Source: Stenotrophomonas sp. NA06056 (GTDB lineage Bacteria; Pseudomonadota; Gammaproteobacteria; Xanthomonadales; Xanthomonadaceae). Taken from it: 64,000 nucleotides of DNA. The DNA lies in the NCBI RefSeq assembly GCF_013364355.1, contig NZ_CP054931.1, forward strand, positions 1,798,001 to 1,862,000, written 5' to 3'. Made by a program: the position numbers and the translations under genes. Below the pieces are notes generated by a model. It was given only the letters and a program-made list of their open reading frames with translations, was not told the DNA's origin and did no database searches. Within the stretch, counting starts at the first letter, position 1; every line of letters begins with the position of its first letter. Of the stretch, positions 35,499 to 44,210 are shown one piece after another.

Positions 35499-35562
35499 GT
35501 AGTGCCGGCCGCTGGCCGGCAGCTGGTGATGGTCGGGGCTGCCGGCCAGCGGCCGGCACTAC
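35499..35562. repeat. REPIN (GTAGTGCCGGCC type)
   Basis: GTAGTGCCGGCCGCTGG at 35499 and its inverse ending in CACTAC at 35562 lie between the sodA promoter and the 3' end of the thioredoxin lipoprotein gene. The rest of the 269-bp gap is the sodA regulatory region. Confidence 0.92.
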
Positions 35563-35590
35563 CGGTATCCGTCGAATCCTGCGTCTGACG

Positions 35591-37105
35591 TCAGCTCAAC
35601 CAATCCTTGCAGGCGCTATCAACCTGATCACCACAGGCGGTCTGCATCCGCTGCTGCAACCGTGCCAGCGTCTCCGCACCCTTGTGCTTGGCGCTCCACG
35701 CCTGCAGTTGTCCGGCCAGCCGCTCGAAGCGCTGACGCGTGCGCTGGTGGTAGCCGGACGGCTGCTTGTCCAGCTCGGCGATCAACGCCTCGGTGGCCTG
35801 CTCGATGCGCGGTGCATCATCGGGCGCCAACCGCAACAGCCCCTCCACGTACAGCACGCCCCACTGCACGCGGGTGGCAGGCCCCTGCGCGCCCTCGTAG
35901 GCACGCTTCAACCACTCCAGGGCGCCGGCGGTATCGCCGCGCTGCTCGGCCAGTTCGGCCAGCTCCGGCATATAGTAGTAAGGCTGCTCGCTGCGCTTCA
36001 GTTCCGCCAGCAGCAAGGCCTCGGCGCCGGCATCGTCATCGACCTGACGCAGCGCGTAGACGGCACTGCTGATGGTGGCCTGGCGCGCATGCGCGTCCGT
36101 GGCGGCGGCATCGGCGGCTGCCACGCGTTGCTTTACCCGTTCAACCAGTGCTGCCGGCAGTGCGCCTTCGGGCTGCTGCTGGCGGGCCAGCGCCAGTTCG
36201 GTCAACGCGCGTGACAAGGCATCGTCAGCGCGATCACCACGCGCGGCATCGGCGCGTTCCAGCGCGACCAGCAGCTGCTGACCGAGGGCATTGCTGCTGG
36301 CCGGACCGGCACTGGCCTGCTTGACCAGCCCGGCGCCGGCATAGCCCAGCAGCTCGCGGTTGCGACGTACTTCCGCCGGTTGCGCCAGCACGGCCTGCAA
36401 CAGTTCGCGTACCTGGGTGGGCGCTGTTGCCGGTTTCTCGGCCGTCGCCAACGCAAGCAGCGCGAAGCGACGCTGCAGCGCAGGTTCAGGTGCGGCCCCT
36501 GCCAGCTGCTGCAGCACGTCCTGCGTGCTGCGCTTGCCGGCCAGGCGGTTGGCATCGACCTCCCAGCCGTAGTCGCCCAGCACCTGCCAGTCTTCGGCGC
36601 CAAGCTTGGCCGGTGTCGCCAGTGCGGTGGCCAAGGTCTCGGCGACGGCGCTGCGCCGGCTGGCGGCGACAGTCAGTGCCCGGGTCAGTTCGGCTGCGTC
36701 GTTGCCGCCGGCCACGCGGGTGATTTCGTTGCGCTGCGGATCGAGCACGATCAGGGTCGGATAGCCGCGTACACCGAAGCGTTCGCCCCATGCCTGTGCG
36801 CCTTCCTCGTCGCCGTCCAGGTACACCGGCACGAACTTGCCGGTCAGGGCGATGAAGGCCGGATCCTTGAACAAGCCGGCCTTGAGCTGGTTGCACGGTG
36901 GGCACCACACCGCGCCCCAGTACAGCAGCACCGGCTTACCACTCTCGGCGGCTTCGTTGAAAGCATCATCCACATCGCCCTGGCGCCAAGCGATGGCGGA
37001 GGCCGGGGCGGTGGCTGCGGCCTGCGCCGGCGGCACCGGGGCGGAAGCGGGTGAGCAGGCGCTCAGGGCCGAGGCCAGCAGCAACAGGGAAAGCGCGACG
37101 CGCAT
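35591..37105 (-). CDS. Thioredoxin-domain lipoprotein with long helical C-terminus
   Basis: About 504 residues. The N-terminus MRVALSLLLLASALSAC is a lipoprotein signal (lipobox LSAC), followed by a Pro/Ala linker and a thioredoxin domain with active site CPPC (WGAVWCPPCNQLKAGLF), resembling the DsbD C-terminal (gamma) domain and thiol reductases. From about residue 160 on, the protein is Ala-rich and helical, possibly TPR-like. It would sit on a membrane facing the periplasm. An in-frame ATG nine bases upstream (37114) is an equal alternative start. Partners are unknown. Confidence 0.82.
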   Translation of the reverse strand: MRVALSLLLLASALSACSPASAPVPPAQAAATAPASAIAWRQGDVDDAFNEAAESGKPVLLYWGAVWCPPCNQLKAGLFKDPAFIALTGKFVPVYLDGDEEGAQAWGERFGVRGYPTLIVLDPQRNEITRVAGGNDAAELTRALTVAASRRSAVAETLATALATPAKLGAEDWQVLGDYGWEVDANRLAGKRSTQDVLQQLAGAAPEPALQRRFALLALATAEKPATAPTQVRELLQAVLAQPAEVRRNRELLGYAGAGLVKQASAGPASSNALGQQLLVALERADAARGDRADDALSRALTELALARQQQPEGALPAALVERVKQRVAAADAAATDAHARQATISSAVYALRQVDDDAGAEALLLAELKRSEQPYYYMPELAELAEQRGDTAGALEWLKRAYEGAQGPATRVQWGVLYVEGLLRLAPDDAPRIEQATEALIAELDKQPSGYHQRTRQRFERLAGQLQAWSAKHKGAETLARLQQRMQTACGDQVDSACKDWLS

Positions 37106-37213
37106 CGGCAGCATCTCGAAGGACAGGGTGATGGGCCATTGTAGGAACGGCCGGGGTACTGGCTGATGCAGTTTGCTTATGTCGCATGCGCAGCACGGCA
37201 TGTGGGCTGGACA

Positions 37214-37693
37214 TCAGTGCGGACCAGGGTCTGCACCCACCAGAGCGGGCACCATCAACACCAGCGGCTGGTAGATCAGGCCGTTGAACTCGCCGACGTC
37301 ACCATCCAGCACGAATCCATAGTGTTCATAGGTGGGCACCGCGTTGAGCGAGGCGCGGACGGTCATCTGCGGGCCACGCGCCTTCGGCAGCACCGCCTGC
37401 AGCAGGGCACGACCAATGCCTTGCCCCTGCAGTTCGGGCGCAACGAACAGCATTGCCAGATGCTGGCCGGCCTTCAGTTCCACCACGCCGACCACCCGGC
37501 CTGCCTGTTCGGCCACGAGGATGTGGTTGTCGCCCTGCAGCCGCTCGCCGAACGCAGAGGCAGCGGCCACCGTGCCGAAGGTGGCGATGCCCTCGACGGT
37601 GAGCATGGGCGCAACGGCTGCAGTGAACGCCGCCATGCACACCGCGCTGATCGCGGGCAGGTCATCGACATGGGCGGGGCGGATCCTGGTCAT
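37214..37693 (-). CDS. GNAT-family N-acetyltransferase
   Basis: A cytoplasmic enzyme of 159 residues with the acetyl-CoA loop in LFVAPELQGQGIGRALLQAVL and the C-terminal YEHYGFVLDG strand typical of small GNATs. Substrate unknown. The last 11 or so residues fall in or next to the GTGCGGACC repeat at 37217-37236, so the natural C-terminus may have been replaced by repeat sequence. ATG 37693 (MTRIRPAHVDD) is the standard GNAT start. It is divergent from the LLM oxidoreductase. Confidence 0.88.
   Translation of the reverse strand: MTRIRPAHVDDLPAISAVCMAAFTAAVAPMLTVEGIATFGTVAAASAFGERLQGDNHILVAEQAGRVVGVVELKAGQHLAMLFVAPELQGQGIGRALLQAVLPKARGPQMTVRASLNAVPTYEHYGFVLDGDVGEFNGLIYQPLVLMVPALVGADPGPH
37217..37236. 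repeat. GTGCGGACC-family hairpin repeat in the GNAT 3' end
   Basis: GTGCGGACCAGGGTCTGCAC matches copies at 9789, 17030, 19915 and 60552. It lies inside the coding end of the GNAT gene. Confidence 0.75.
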
Positions 37694-37747
37694 GTGCTGT
37701 ACTTCCAGTGGCGGGACGACATCAATGCCCCACGCTAAGCTGGCGGC

Positions 37748-38683
37748 ATGACTGATTTCAATCCCGCCCATGCACGCCTGTTTCCAACGCAGGGCCTCAG
37801 CCTTGGCCTCATGACGCCGGTGGCCGCGCGTGGCTTGGCCGATCCGCGTGAGGCACGACGCACCGCGAGGCTGGCCGACGATCTCGGTTTCGCGGCGCTG
37901 TGGACCCGGGATGTGCCGTTGATGGTGCCGCAGGGGCCAGACGCGACTGCCAGCGCGCTGGATGATCCGTTCCTGTGGCTGGGAATGCTGGCTGCGGCGA
38001 CCGAACGCATCGTGATCGGCACGGCGGCCATCGTGCTGCCGTTGCGGCAACCGCTGCAGGTGGCGAAGTCGGCGCTGACGCTGGACCGGATCAGCAGTGG
38101 GCGCTTCGTGCTGGGCCTTGGGTCGGGTGATCGACCTGAGGAGTTCGCGGTGTTCGGTGAGGATCTGGAAAGCAGGGCAACGACCTTCCGCGAACGCTGG
38201 TCGCTGCTGCGTGCGGCGCTGTCCCCCGAATCCTCAGAGCGTGCATCGGTGCTGCAGGCAACCGGTGGGTACGACGTACTGCCCGCGCCGGCCAGGCGCA
38301 TTCCGATGCTGGTGGTCGGTACTGCGCGGCAGAGCCTGCAGTGGATCGCGCGCGAAGCCGAAGGCTGGGCGACCTATCACCGCGAAGAGACCGCGCAGGA
38401 AGGGCGCATTGGTCTGTGGCAGCAGGCCCTGGCCCAGCGCGGCGGTGCGCCCAAACCGTTCGTGCAGTCGATGCTGCTGGACCTGCAGGCCGACCCGGCT
38501 GCGCCGGCAGAGCCACTGCCGCTGGGCCTGAAGGTGGGCCGCGATGGCCTGCGCGACTATCTGTTGCGGGTGCACGCGCAGGGCGTGGCGCATGTGATGT
38601 TCAACCTTGTGGACAACGGCCGGCCGCTGGACGACGTACTGCGTGAGATCGGGGAACAGGTCCTGCCGGATACGCTTCGATAG
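37748..38683 (+). CDS. LLM-class (luciferase-like) flavin oxidoreductase
   Basis: A cytoplasmic enzyme of 311 residues with a TIM barrel using FMN or F420-like cofactor. Recognisable blocks are ARLADDLGFAALWTRDVPL, ERIVIGTAAIVLPLRQP, LTLDRISSGRFVLGLGSGDRPEEF and IARQ/GWATYHRE-like downstream segments. Usual roles are monooxygenation or reduction; the substrate cannot be inferred. Start ATG 37748 directly precedes MTDFNPAHARLF; the gene is divergent from the GNAT gene with 54 bp between. Confidence 0.88.
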   Translation: MTDFNPAHARLFPTQGLSLGLMTPVAARGLADPREARRTARLADDLGFAALWTRDVPLMVPQGPDATASALDDPFLWLGMLAAATERIVIGTAAIVLPLRQPLQVAKSALTLDRISSGRFVLGLGSGDRPEEFAVFGEDLESRATTFRERWSLLRAALSPESSERASVLQATGGYDVLPAPARRIPMLVVGTARQSLQWIAREAEGWATYHREETAQEGRIGLWQQALAQRGGAPKPFVQSMLLDLQADPAAPAEPLPLGLKVGRDGLRDYLLRVHAQGVAHVMFNLVDNGRPLDDVLREIGEQVLPDTLR

Positions 38684-38684
38684 C

Positions 38685-38737
38685 TGTCCACCTTGGTGGA
38701 CACAGATCTACGGTTCGCCGGTCATGGCCCGGCGCTA
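38685..38737. repeat. Degenerate REP hairpins after the LLM gene
   Basis: TGTCCACCTTGGTGGACA (38685-38702) is a perfect palindrome followed by CTAC at 38708-38711, and a half REP (TGGCCCGGCGCTAC) follows. Possible transcript terminator. Confidence 0.6.
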
Positions 38738-38803
38738 CCCTCGGTGTCCGGAACGTTCGCATCTGCGTATCATTCGCGTTTGATCCTGTCGCCGGAGCCG
38801 CGC

Positions 38804-39133
38804 ATGACCCAACCCAACCCCATGCACCCGACCGGACGCCTGTTCGCAGTCGTCGCCTTCATCGAGGCCATCACCTGGGCCGGCCTGCTGGTCGGCATGT
38901 GGCTCAAGTACGGCCCGCAGGCCAACGTCGCGCTGGTGAAACTGTTCGGGCCGCTGCATGGCGTGGCGTTCATGGTCTACGTGGCGGTCACCCTGTTTGC
39001 GGCGCTGCGTCTGCGCTGGCCGTGGTGGGCAACAGGGCTGGCCTTGCTGGCCGCGATTCCGCCGCTGGTGACCCTGCCGCTGGAGTGGTGGTTCAAGCGT
39101 CGCGGCCTGCTGTCGGTACGCGCAGGGCAGTGA
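38804..39133 (+). CDS. DUF3817 small membrane protein
   Basis: A protein of 109 residues with three hydrophobic helices (about 11-31, 45-67, 71-95). It has LFGPLHGVAFMVYV, the conserved block of DUF3817. It is probably an inner-membrane protein of unknown function. Start at 38804 (MTQPNPMHP) follows GCCGGAG; upstream sequence is repeat-like. Confidence 0.85.
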   Translation: MTQPNPMHPTGRLFAVVAFIEAITWAGLLVGMWLKYGPQANVALVKLFGPLHGVAFMVYVAVTLFAALRLRWPWWATGLALLAAIPPLVTLPLEWWFKRRGLLSVRAGQ

Positions 39134-39150
39134 TGCACCCTCGGGTGCAT
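39133..39150 (+). terminator. Hairpin at the end of the DUF3817 gene
   Basis: ATGCACCC and GGGTGCAT form a stem of 8 bp with a two-base loop directly at the stop codon. There is no T-tract. Confidence 0.4.
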
Positions 39151-39176
39151 GCCCGTTAAGCGAATGGGTATCAAAT

Positions 39177-39195
39177 GCAAATGCGAGCCGTTATC
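39177..39195. promoter_or_regulatory. Fur box upstream of the siderophore operon
   Basis: GCAAATGCGAGCCGTTATC matches the 19-bp Fur consensus at 12 positions by my count. It is about 90 bp upstream of the MFS start and partly overlaps a second Fur-like half site (GGTATCAAATGC). Confidence 0.6.
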
Positions 39196-39285
39196 ATTTA
39201 AGGATGGCGTCGCCGCCTGACAAAGCGACGTCGCGCGGGGTGCGGAGGCGCCCGGCGTTCCCTCCTTGGTTACGGTTGGTGTTCC

Positions 39286-40482
39286 ATGCATGCACGTCCC
39301 GTGGTTCCCGGCTTGCCGGCGCTGGTGTTGGCTGCCCTGATCGGCACCATGGCGATGATGTCCTTCGTCGCCGTCATCGGCCCGGTGGTCCGCCTGCTGG
39401 GCCTGTCTGAATGGCATGCCGGTCTATCGGTCACGGCCGCGGGTGTGTTGTGGATGCTGGCCGCTCGCCCCTGGGGCCAGCTCAGCGATCGCATCGGCCG
39501 CAAGCGCGTGCTGGTGCTGGCCATGAGCGCCTACACGCTGGTCTACATCGCGTTGGCGGTGTTCATCGATGTCGCGCTGCAGACGATACCGCCGGTGCTG
39601 GTGTCGGTGCTGGTGCTGGTAGGCGCGCGTGGGCTGGTGGGCCTGTTCTATGCAGCAGTGCCGCCAACCGCCGCTGCGCTGATCGCAGACCAGGCCCCGC
39701 CCGGGCAACGCACCAAATTCCTGGCCCGGCTGGGCAGCGCCAATGCGCTGGGCATGGTGCTGGGCCCGGCTGCCGCCGGCTGGCTGGCCTACAAGAACCT
39801 GCCGCTGGCACTGTACGTGGCAGCACTGTTGCCGTTGCTCGCGCTGGGCCTGCTGGCGTGGCGCTTGCCTTCCACGCCACCGATGGCGGCCGCAGAAAGC
39901 CGCAGGCGCGTACCACTGTCGCGCCTCGACCCGCGCCTGCGCCTGCCGCAGATGGCGGCCTTCGTGGCGATGGTGTCGGTCACCATCGCCCAAGTCACGG
40001 TGGGCTTCTTCGCCATTGACCGCCTCGGTCTGGACGCAGCCGAAGGCGCGCGCATGGCCGGCATCGCCCTGACCGCGGTGGGCGTGGGCCTGATCCTCGC
40101 GCAGGGGCTGGTGATGAAGCTGGACGTGCATCCCCGGCGCTGGATCATCCTCGGCGCCCTGATTGCCGGTATCGGCTTCGCGTCGGTGGCCGCTGTGCAG
40201 CAGGCCTGGCAATTGCCAGCAGCGTACGCGCTGGCGGCATTCGGCATGGGCTTTGTGTTTCCCTCCTTCCAGGCATTGGCCGCCGATGCGGTGCAGTCGC
40301 ACGAGCAGGGCGCGGCAGCCGGCACGGTCGCGGCGGCACAGGGCCTGGGCATGGTGGCCGGGCCGATGCTCGGCACCCTGTTGTATCGCGGTGGGGCCAG
40401 CCTGCCTTACCTGCTGGTCGGCGTACTGCTGCTGGTGTTGTGTGTGCTGGCCGCAGCGTATCGGATGAAGGAGACCCCATGA
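39286..40482 (+). CDS. MFS exporter, likely catecholate siderophore efflux
   Basis: A membrane protein of 398 residues with twelve hydrophobic helices. The MFS loop 2-3 motif is visible as GQLSDRIGRKRVL. It overlaps entC by ATGA and is first in the siderophore operon behind a Fur box, so it probably exports the finished siderophore or its precursor, as EntS does. It is not closely EntS-like in sequence that I can see, so function rests on context. Start at 39286 has no strong RBS. Confidence 0.85.
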   Translation: MHARPVVPGLPALVLAALIGTMAMMSFVAVIGPVVRLLGLSEWHAGLSVTAAGVLWMLAARPWGQLSDRIGRKRVLVLAMSAYTLVYIALAVFIDVALQTIPPVLVSVLVLVGARGLVGLFYAAVPPTAAALIADQAPPGQRTKFLARLGSANALGMVLGPAAAGWLAYKNLPLALYVAALLPLLALGLLAWRLPSTPPMAAAESRRRVPLSRLDPRLRLPQMAAFVAMVSVTIAQVTVGFFAIDRLGLDAAEGARMAGIALTAVGVGLILAQGLVMKLDVHPRRWIILGALIAGIGFASVAAVQQAWQLPAAYALAAFGMGFVFPSFQALAADAVQSHEQGAAAGTVAAAQGLGMVAGPMLGTLLYRGGASLPYLLVGVLLLVLCVLAAAYRMKETP

Positions 40483-41672
40483 ACGATTCCCTGATGCAGG
40501 GTGCGTGGCCGGAGGCTGCGTCGATGCTGCCGGAACCCACCGCTGAAGCCTCGCTGTTCCTGTTGCGGCAGGCCGATCAGCAGATGCATGCGCGGGGTTG
40601 CCGCGCACCGTTGCCGACGGGGGCGCTGGCGACACTGGCCGAGCGCGTGGCCACGTTCTTCGCGCAACAGCGCGGTGGCCCGGGCCTGCTGGTCGGCGCG
40701 GTGCCGTTCGAGCCACGCGCCGATGATGCGTTGTACCAGCCCGAACGGTTGCTGCCGGCGTTGCCCGTGCAGTCGCAGGCGGCACCGGCGCTGTCCGGCG
40801 CACTGACCGCCGAGCCGTCCGCACAGGACTACGCAGCGGCGGTGGCCGACGCGGTCAGCACCATGCGCGCGCCCAATCCGGCGCTGCACAAGGTGGTGCT
40901 GGCGCGCAGTCTGTTGGCGCACACACAGCAGGCGCTGTCGCCGGAAATGCTGCTGGCCCGCCTGGGTACCGATCCTTCGGTGGCGACCTACGCCGTGCCG
41001 CTGCCGGTGGACGTCGGCCAGGCACCGGCGTGGCTGGTGGGCGCAACGCCGGAGCTGCTGCTGCGCAAGCGCGGTGCGCAGGTACTGTCGCACCCGCTTG
41101 CCGGTTCGGCACGGCGCAGTGCTGATCCGGCGGCCGACGAGCGTGCCGCGCAGGCGTTGCTGGCATCGGCAAAGGATCACGACGAGCACCGCCATGTGGT
41201 TGAAGCCATCGTCGATGGCCTGTCGCCCTGGTGCAGCCACGTCGAGGCGCAGCCGCGCCCGGTGCTGCACGCTACCGCCAGCATGTGGCATCTGGGCACG
41301 CGCATCCACGCCACGCTGAAGGACGCTGCCACCTCGGCGGCGACACTGCTGGCCGAGCTGCATCCCACCCCGGCCGTCTGCGGTACACCGCGGCTGGACG
41401 CACTGCAGCGCATCCGTGCGCTGGAACCGGTACCACGTGGCTTCTACGCCGGCGCCGTGGGCTGGCTGGATGCACAGGGTGACGGCGACTGGTATGTGGC
41501 GATCCGTTGCGCGCGCCTGCAGGGCACCCAACTGCGACTGTATGCCGGTGCAGGCATCGTCGCCGACTCGCAGCCCGCCGCCGAGGTCGCCGAGACCGCC
41601 GCCAAATTCGCTGCGCTGTTGAACGCGCTGGGCGTGCAGGACCCGCTGCCCCTGATCGAGGTATCCGCATGA
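40479..41672 (+). CDS. entC: Isochorismate synthase
   Basis: A cytoplasmic enzyme of 397 residues that converts chorismate to isochorismate, the first step toward 2,3-dihydroxybenzoate. Chorismate-binding motifs: [32 protein letters not shown] and [11 protein letters not shown], in family order. Both junctions overlap neighbours by four bases. Isochorismate is passed to the isochorismatase encoded three genes later. Confidence 0.95.
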   Translation: MNDSLMQGAWPEAASMLPEPTAEASLFLLRQADQQMHARGCRAPLPTGALATLAERVATFFAQQRGGPGLLVGAVPFEPRADDALYQPERLLPALPVQSQAAPALSGALTAEPSAQDYAAAVADAVSTMRAPNPALHKVVLARSLLAHTQQALSPEMLLARLGTDPSVATYAVPLPVDVGQAPAWLVGATPELLLRKRGAQVLSHPLAGSARRSADPAADERAAQALLASAKDHDEHRHVVEAIVDGLSPWCSHVEAQPRPVLHATASMWHLGTRIHATLKDAATSAATLLAELHPTPAVCGTPRLDALQRIRALEPVPRGFYAGAVGWLDAQGDGDWYVAIRCARLQGTQLRLYAGAGIVADSQPAAEVAETAAKFAALLNALGVQDPLPLIEVSA

Positions 41673-43321
41673 TCCCGTCCGCCGTTGACTCCCGCCTGCC
41701 GCTGCAGCAGCAATGGCCTGAAGCGCTGGTCGCGCGCTATCGGGCTGCAGGTCATTGGCGTGGCGAGACCTTCCCCGGCTTCCTGCGCGAACGCGCCGAG
41801 CGCCATGCCGATGACATCGCAGTGGTGGCCGGCGATGTGCGGCTGAGCTATGCGCAGCTCTGGCATGAGGCCGGGCGCATCGGTGCCGGCCTGCTGGCGC
41901 TGGGCCTGCAGCCCGGTGAGCGCGTGCTGGTGCAGCTTGGCAACACCGCCAGTTTCATCAGTACCGTCTGCGGGCTGTTCCGCGCCGGGCTGGTGCCGGT
42001 ATACGCGCTGCCGGCGCACCGCATCACCGAGCTGGCGCACTTTGCCCGCAAGGCCGAGGCCAGTGCCTACATCAGCACCGATGTACATGAGGGCTTCGAC
42101 CATCGTGGCCTGGCGCGCGCGCTGCAGGATGAAGTGCCGGCGGTACGCCACGTGCTGATCGATGGCGAAGCGGCCGAGTTCGTCGCGCTGGAATCGCTGC
42201 AGGGCGACCGCGGCCAGCTGCCAGCCGACCCAGATCCGCAGTCGGTAGCGTTCCTGCAGATATCCGGTGGCAGCACCGGGCTGTCAAAGCTGATTCCGCG
42301 CACGCACGACGATTACATCTACTCGTTCCGCGCCAGCAACGAAATCTGTGGCATCGACCGCGACAGCGTGTACCTGGTCGCGCTGCCGGCGGCACACAAC
42401 TTCCCGATGAGTTCGCCCGGCTTCTTCGGTGCGCTGTACGCCGGTGCCCGCGTGGTGCTCAGCCCGGGCCCGGGCCCGGATGCGGCATTCCCGTTGATCG
42501 CGCGCGAGCAGGTGACCTGCTGCGGCCTGGTACCGCCGCTGGCGCTGCTGTGGGCACAGGCGGCGGCGACCAGCAAGCACGATCTGTCCAGCCTGCAGGT
42601 CCTGCAGGTCGGTGGCGCGAAGCTGGTGCCGGAAGCCGCACGACGGGTCATCGATGGCCTGGGTTGCACGTTGCAGCAGGTGTTCGGCATGGCCGAAGGT
42701 CTGGTCAACTACACCCGGCTGGATGATCCGCAGGAACTGATCGTCGCCTGCCAAGGGCGGCCGATCAGTGCCGATGATGAAGTTCGCGTGGTCGATGACC
42801 ACGATAATCCCGTTGCAGAAGGCGAGGTCGGCCATCTGCTCACGCGGGGCCCGTATACCATCCGCGGTTACCACAACGATGCGGCGGCGAGTGCACGCTC
42901 GTTCACCGACGATGGCTTTTATCGCACCGGTGACCGCGTGCAGCAGCTGCCCGGCGGCTACCTGGTGGTGCAGGGCCGTGCCGGCGACCACATCAACCGA
43001 GCGGGCGAGAAGATCTCTGCCGAGGAGATCGAAGACCATCTGCTGGCCCATGGCAGCGTGTTCGATGCCGCCGTGGTCTCCATTCCTGACGACTATCTGG
43101 GCGAGCGCAGCTGCGCCTTCGTGATCCAGCAGGGCGAGGTGATCAAGGCGCCGGCGCTGAAGGCCTGGATGCGTGGACGTGGCCTCGCCGCGTTCAAGGT
43201 GCCCGATCAGATTGTTTTCGTGGACAGCTTCGATACCACGGCGGTTGGCAAGATCAGCCGCCGCGAACTGCGTGCGCAACTGCGCGCGCGTCATCTGCAA
43301 CAGACAGGAGGAACGCGCTGA
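41669..43321 (+). CDS. entE: 2,3-dihydroxybenzoate-AMP ligase
   Basis: A cytoplasmic adenylating enzyme of 550 residues. The AMP-binding core [22 protein letters not shown] is near residue 195-215, and later blocks [23 protein letters not shown] and the catalytic lysine region [11 protein letters not shown] follow. It activates DHB and loads the aryl carrier protein. No transport or signal sequence. ATG 41669 overlaps the entC stop. Confidence 0.95.
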   Translation: MIPSAVDSRLPLQQQWPEALVARYRAAGHWRGETFPGFLRERAERHADDIAVVAGDVRLSYAQLWHEAGRIGAGLLALGLQPGERVLVQLGNTASFISTVCGLFRAGLVPVYALPAHRITELAHFARKAEASAYISTDVHEGFDHRGLARALQDEVPAVRHVLIDGEAAEFVALESLQGDRGQLPADPDPQSVAFLQISGGSTGLSKLIPRTHDDYIYSFRASNEICGIDRDSVYLVALPAAHNFPMSSPGFFGALYAGARVVLSPGPGPDAAFPLIAREQVTCCGLVPPLALLWAQAAATSKHDLSSLQVLQVGGAKLVPEAARRVIDGLGCTLQQVFGMAEGLVNYTRLDDPQELIVACQGRPISADDEVRVVDDHDNPVAEGEVGHLLTRGPYTIRGYHNDAAASARSFTDDGFYRTGDRVQQLPGGYLVVQGRAGDHINRAGEKISAEEIEDHLLAHGSVFDAAVVSIPDDYLGERSCAFVIQQGEVIKAPALKAWMRGRGLAAFKVPDQIVFVDSFDTTAVGKISRRELRAQLRARHLQQTGGTR

Positions 43322-43953
43322 TGGCGCTGCCCCGTATTGCCCCGTATTCCCTTCCGACCGCCGCGGAACTGCCGCAGGCGCGCGGTAACTGGCGTCCCCA
43401 GCGTGATCGTGTTGTCTTGCTGGTGCACGACATGCAGCGCTACTTCCTCGCCGCCTTCGATGCGGGCAACGCGCCGCTGCGTCCGGCGGTGGACAACATC
43501 GCGCGTCTGCTGGGGCATTGCCGTACGCACGGCATTCCGGTGTTCTACACCGCCCAGCACGGTGACCAGGACCGGCGTGACCGCGGCCTGCAGGCAGACC
43601 TGTGGGGCCCGGGCATGGGCCGGCGTGCCGACCATGAGCCGATCATCGACGCGCTGGCACCGGCGGCGGGTGAGCATGTGCTGGTCAAGCACCGCTACAG
43701 CGCATTCCAGCGCAGCAACCTGGAGACGCTGATGCGCGTGCGTGGCCGCGACCAGCTGCTGATCACCGGCGTCTACGCGCACATCGGATGCACCGCTACG
43801 GCGGTCGAAGCGTTCCAGCGCGACATCGAAACCTTCATCGCCGCCGATGCCGTGGCGGACTTCTCGCGTGCCGACCATGATCAGGCACTGCACTGGATCG
43901 CCCGCACCTGCGGCGTACCGATGACCACCGACCAGCTGCTGGAAGCATTGTGA
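43321..43953 (+). CDS. entB: Isochorismatase, EntB without its carrier domain
   Basis: A protein of 210 residues of the isochorismatase family that hydrolyses isochorismate to 2,3-dihydro-2,3-DHB. Visible residues: the catalytic Asp in VLLVHDMQRYF, Lys in VLVKHRYSAFQ, and GVYAHIGCTATA with the conserved cysteine. In E. coli EntB a carrier domain follows, but here the gene stops and the carrier is a separate gene. Overlaps both neighbours by one base (TGATG). Confidence 0.94.
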   Translation: MALPRIAPYSLPTAAELPQARGNWRPQRDRVVLLVHDMQRYFLAAFDAGNAPLRPAVDNIARLLGHCRTHGIPVFYTAQHGDQDRRDRGLQADLWGPGMGRRADHEPIIDALAPAAGEHVLVKHRYSAFQRSNLETLMRVRGRDQLLITGVYAHIGCTATAVEAFQRDIETFIAADAVADFSRADHDQALHWIARTCGVPMTTDQLLEAL

Positions 43954-44210
43954 TGAACGCGACGACCGAAACCTTGACCCTGGAGCGCATGCGTACCGAC
44001 GTCGCCCGCGTACTGGACTGCCAGGCGGCCGACATCGGCGACGATGACAACCTGATCGATCTGGACCTGGATTCGATGCGCATGCTGGGGCTGGTGCTGG
44101 CCTGGGGCAATACCGGGCTGCCACTGGAGTTCTCGCAGCTGGCCGAACACACCACGCTGCGCCAGTGGTGGGCCATGGTGCAGCAGCTGCAGGCCGCGCA
44201 GACGGCATGA
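43953..44210 (+). CDS. Free-standing aryl carrier protein (EntB C-terminal domain)
   Basis: A protein of 85 residues equal to the carrier domain of EntB: NLIDLDLDSMRMLGL holds the serine that receives phosphopantetheine, and PLEFSQLAEHTTLRQWW is the end helix. It would carry DHB to the NRPS EntF. The split from EntB is a lineage feature of Stenotrophomonas siderophore loci. ATG 43953 overlaps the entB stop, and its own stop overlaps entF. A phosphopantetheinyl transferase is not in the window. Confidence 0.93.
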   Translation: MNATTETLTLERMRTDVARVLDCQAADIGDDDNLIDLDLDSMRMLGLVLAWGNTGLPLEFSQLAEHTTLRQWWAMVQQLQAAQTA

